From a bacterium (lineage in GTDB: Bacteria; Spirochaetota; UBA4802; UBA5550): DNA of 7,860 bases. Within the stretch, counting starts at the first letter, position 1. Every line of letters starts with the position of its first letter. Positions 5,816 to 7,860 of the stretch are shown here, one piece after another. Location: positions 1-7,860 of the forward strand of contig JAAENB010000281.1 in the NCBI GenBank assembly GCA_024224995.1, given 5' to 3'. A model generated the notes under the pieces. That model had not been told where the DNA came from and ran no database searches. It saw only the letters and a program-made list of their open reading frames with translations. The position numbers and the translations under genes were made by a program.

Positions 5816-7568
5816 CCTTGCCTGTTTCAAACATCAAGCGGTCTTCCCACACGGGAACGGAAGAAAAATCATCAGTAATGATATCATAGTCACCGGGGAT
5901 TTTATAGAGAGCTTTAAAAGCCGAGACCCGTTTGATCTCGGATTGTATAATATTTTTGATATCATCCGGAGAAAGGTCTTCTTTCCTGCCCTGTCCGTCC
6001 CGGGCAATGGCATCAAAATCGGGGCGAATATAGGCGTGGGGATATTCACCTTTTTTAGGATCATCAACAGGAAGGACTCTCACTTCCGCGATAAAGGGGC
6101 TCCGGAGCAGCAGGTTTTCCACATCTTCGGGGTACACATTTTTCCCGCCCTTGGTAACGATAATTTTTTTAAGCCTGCCGGTAATAAAGATAAAACCCTC
6201 ATCATCAATAATGGCAATATCCCCGGTATGCAGCCAGCCCTGGTCGTCAATTATTTCAGCGGTTTCTTCGGGCTTGCAATAATACCCGGTCATTAAACTG
6301 GGCCCTTTAACCAGGAGTTCCCCGTGCCCTTTATCATCGGGTTTTTCAATTTTTACGGTAACACCGGGCAGCGCCCTGCCAATAGAACCGATCTTGTTAG
6401 CCCGGGGAGTATTGGTAGAAACAACGGGCGAGTACTCGGTAAGACCATAGCCCTGGAGCACCAGGATATCCATCTCTTCCATCCCCTCAATAACGTCCTG
6501 CCGGATTGGCGCGCCGCCGGAGATAAAAAAATCAAGATGTTCAAAACGCATTCCGGCCTTTTTGCCTCTCTGGTAGATCTTCTCCACAATGAGAGGGACT
6601 GTTGGAATATACTTTGCTTTAACCGTATTGATGGCGTCAATAATTTCACCAACCCGGAACGTAGTCTGGATTATAGTATGGACATAGACACTAAAAACAA
6701 CCAGGAAACAGGTCATTGTGGGAAACGTATGATGAAAAGGAATGGTTGCCAGGCAAAGATCACCCGCGTTCACATATTTGCCATTCCCGAAGAGACCGGT
6801 ATTAATGGCTTTCATATTTGCCATAATGGCGCTGTGGCTGAACATGGCAAAGGTGGTTCCATGAAGATAGCAAAGGGTCATAATATCATCGGGGGCAACT
6901 TCAACCCCGGAATACAGGTCAACGCCATTCTCTTTCAGGAGCTTCCCCCCGGAAACGAGGGAATCAAAATAGAGAAACTCATAGCGGGAAAAGGGATTTT
7001 CCAGGTCAATTTCCATAGCAGTAATCTTTTCAATAGACTCCAAAAAGTTTTCAGCACTTACGGAGATTTCACCCTTGCTATTGATATCATCATACATCCT
7101 TTGATGCCCGTCAAAACAAATAATCTTTTCCAGGTTTGTAAGATCGGGCCCAGCAGTCATAACCTTTTCCAGGAAAAAAGCGGAAGTAAAAATCATGTCG
7201 ATATGGCTTTCATTAATAACGGTAACCATATCTTCAGGACCAAGGAAAATATCGCAGGGCATAATAATGGCACCAATAGAAGCAATAGCCAGGTACACCT
7301 GCGGCCATTCAAGCCGGTTTTCGGACAAAATGCCCAATTTATCCCCTTTTTTAACTCCCATTTTTAGAAGCATATTCCCCAGAGCCCTGACCTGTTCCCG
7401 GAGTTTGCCATAGGTGACACCGGAGCCCGGGGGAGCGCCGATCATACTTATTGCGTCATAATCCAGTTTATCTGCTGAAAAACTTTCTACCAGCTCTCTT
7501 AGAGTGGACGCGTCTATAGGCGGTTCATTTTGCTGCTGTACTGTCGATTCTGTAGCGTTTGTATTCAT
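5808..7568 (-). CDS. Long-chain acyl-CoA ligase-like protein with a disrupted P-loop
   Basis: This 586-residue protein belongs to the AMP-forming adenylate superfamily, whose FadD-like members join fatty acids to coenzyme A using ATP. Recognisable parts: VTYGKLREQVRALGNML at 51-67; IPFHHTF (A4 region) at 276-282; FFISGGAPI at 347-355; GYGLTEYSP (A5) at 373-381; GWLHTGD (A7) at 444-450 with D450; and GRLKKIIVTKGGKNVYPEDVE (A8 hinge) within 464-484. The P-loop should read like YTSGTTGxPKGVxxTH. Here residues 234-245 are YLHGTTFAMFSH, about four residues shorter, with the G-x-P-K-G part gone. The C-terminal A10 lysine motif (TPTxKxxR-like) is also not recognisable; the protein ends FETGKAG. No frameshift is present. 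It may be a changed-function or inactive homologue. No strong ribosome site precedes the ATG; CTGGAA nearby is weak. A good promoter lies upstream at 7603-7630. Superfamily membership is certain, substrate unknown. Confidence 0.88.
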   Translation of the reverse strand: MNTNATESTVQQQNEPPIDASTLRELVESFSADKLDYDAISMIGAPPGSGVTYGKLREQVRALGNMLLKMGVKKGDKLGILSENRLEWPQVYLAIASIGAIIMPCDIFLGPEDMVTVINESHIDMIFTSAFFLEKVMTAGPDLTNLEKIICFDGHQRMYDDINSKGEISVSAENFLESIEKITAMEIDLENPFSRYEFLYFDSLVSGGKLLKENGVDLYSGVEVAPDDIMTLCYLHGTTFAMFSHSAIMANMKAINTGLFGNGKYVNAGDLCLATIPFHHTFPTMTCFLVVFSVYVHTIIQTTFRVGEIIDAINTVKAKYIPTVPLIVEKIYQRGKKAGMRFEHLDFFISGGAPIRQDVIEGMEEMDILVLQGYGLTEYSPVVSTNTPRANKIGSIGRALPGVTVKIEKPDDKGHGELLVKGPSLMTGYYCKPEETAEIIDDQGWLHTGDIAIIDDEGFIFITGRLKKIIVTKGGKNVYPEDVENLLLRSPFIAEVRVLPVDDPKKGEYPHAYIRPDFDAIARDGQGRKEDLSPDDIKNIIQSEIKRVSAFKALYKIPGDYDIITDDFSSVPVWEDRLMFETGKAG

Positions 7569-7602
7569 TGTAAAATTCCAGTTCGTTTTTTGCTAATTGT
7601 TC

Positions 7603-7630
7603 ATTATATTTATTTGGAGAACTGAGGCAA
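7603..7630 (-). promoter_or_regulatory. Promoter of the ligase-like gene
   Basis: Read on the minus strand, a perfect TATAAT (-10) occupies 7603-7608 and TTGCCT (-35, four of six) occupies 7625-7630, with a 16-nt spacer. Transcription would begin near 7596, leaving a leader of roughly 28 nt before the start codon at 7568. No operator-like palindrome is obvious here. Confidence 0.6.
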
Positions 7631-7649
7631 GTAAAAAATGAAAGAGGTG

Positions 7650-7682
7650 CAAGGGAAAACAGGTACAAGGGACAAGGCAAGG
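7650..7682. repeat. CAAGG short-motif cluster
   Basis: CAAGG occurs four times in 33 nt (7650, 7666, 7673, 7678), the last leading directly into copy 2 of the 32-bp repeat. The same unit appears at 5747 and 5761, reversed near 5798 and 5816, and at 112 before copy 1. It looks like low-complexity intergenic repeat sequence rather than coding DNA. Confidence 0.5.
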
Positions 7683-7683
7683 A

Positions 7684-7715
7684 CCGCGCACAAGCAAAAT
7701 TTAGTTTCTTGAGAG
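7684..7715. repeat. 32-bp dispersed repeat, copy 2
   Basis: This is an exact match to 118-149 in the same orientation, 7.5 kb away. In this copy the following bases TGCGG (7716-7720) can pair with the leading CCGC/GCAC, so the whole unit 7684-7720 could fold as an imperfect hairpin. It lies upstream of the ligase-like gene and outside its promoter. Confidence 0.85.
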
Positions 7716-7721
7716 TGCGGA

Positions 7722-7736
7722 CCCGGCAGGGCCGGG
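7722..7736. terminator. Short GC-rich hairpin followed by an A-tract
   Basis: CCCGGC (7722-7727) pairs perfectly with GCCGGG (7731-7736) around a 3-nt loop and is followed by six A (7737-7742). Read on the minus strand it would be a T-tract preceding the stem, which is the wrong order for a terminator. On the plus strand there is no T-tract. It is a stable hairpin of unknown role. Confidence 0.4.
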
Positions 7737-7787
7737 AAAAAATACGGAAGAAACTGTTTTTAAAAAATGGATCGGTTTCAGCATGGG

Positions 7788-7837
7788 GCTACCCGGGGGT
7801 GAATCCCCGGGCTACATGACTTTACCCCTCCGGGGTA
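7788..7837. repeat. Pair of GC-rich palindromes at the right edge
   Basis: CCCGGGG at 7792-7798 pairs with CCCCGGG at 7805-7811 around a 6-nt loop. A second stem, TACCCC 7823-7828 with GGGGTA 7832-7837, follows closely. The first element is bordered by GGCTA and GCTAC. Compact palindromes of this kind often occur in many intergenic copies, but only one is in view. No reading frame or RNA gene is evident in 7716-7860. Confidence 0.5.
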
Positions 7838-7860
7838 TTTCTGGTATGGGACCGAATCGC

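Noticed and set aside
6324..7367. 347-codon open frame on the + strand inside the ligase-like gene
   Set aside because: It is antisense to a well-supported gene with clear motifs, has no recognisable domains, and its composition fits a shadow of the ligase codons.
118..7715. The 32-bp direct repeats as att sites of an integrated element
   Set aside because: No integrase, transposase or phage gene lies between them, and the genes inside look like ordinary chromosomal functions.
1..7860. CRISPR array, tRNA, rRNA or riboswitch
   Set aside because: No regularly spaced repeats, cloverleaf-like segments, rRNA-like stretches or recognisable aptamer cores were seen on either strand.

Overview
The window reads as chromosomal DNA from a diderm (Gram-negative-type) bacterium. 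A secreted SurA/PpiD-like peptidyl-prolyl isomerase points to an outer membrane, and two genes resemble fatty-acid oxidation enzymes. GC looks moderate in the genes and low in the promoter regions. The phylum cannot be fixed by eye; a spirochaete or Desulfobacterota-like lineage is a guess. I saw no transposase, integrase, phage gene, CRISPR array, tRNA or rRNA.

Layout, left to right. Positions 1-265 are non-coding: a long perfect hairpin (25-118), a 32-bp repeat that recurs near the right edge, and a promoter with an operator-like palindrome. The first two genes run on the + strand. One (266-1498) is a class II aminoacyl-tRNA-synthetase paralogue of the archaeal asparagine-synthetase-related (AS-AR) type; the other (1639-3027) is asparaginyl-tRNA synthetase, asnS. 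A 33-bp perfect hairpin separates them. A long imperfect cruciform fills the gap between asnS and the convergent isomerase gene (3134-4603, -). A roughly 200-nt AT-rich region holds the start signals of the isomerase gene and of a divergent, shortened acyl-CoA-dehydrogenase-like gene (4810-5754, +). That gene converges on a fatty-acid-CoA-ligase-like gene (5808-7568, -). The last 290 nt are a promoter followed by repeats and hairpins.

How the genes may work together. The first pair makes sense as an asparagine supply-and-use unit: one enzyme would make asparagine and the next would load it on tRNA-Asn. The second pair looks like acyl-CoA metabolism, but each protein lacks signature residues of its family. 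The ligase has lost most of its ATP-binding P-loop, and the dehydrogenase lacks its C-terminal signatures.

The most unusual features are the in-frame loss of the ligase P-loop motif, the AS-AR/asnS pairing, and long inverted repeats in four of the six non-coding stretches, two of them perfect over 27 and 33 bp. I found no clear wholly new system.
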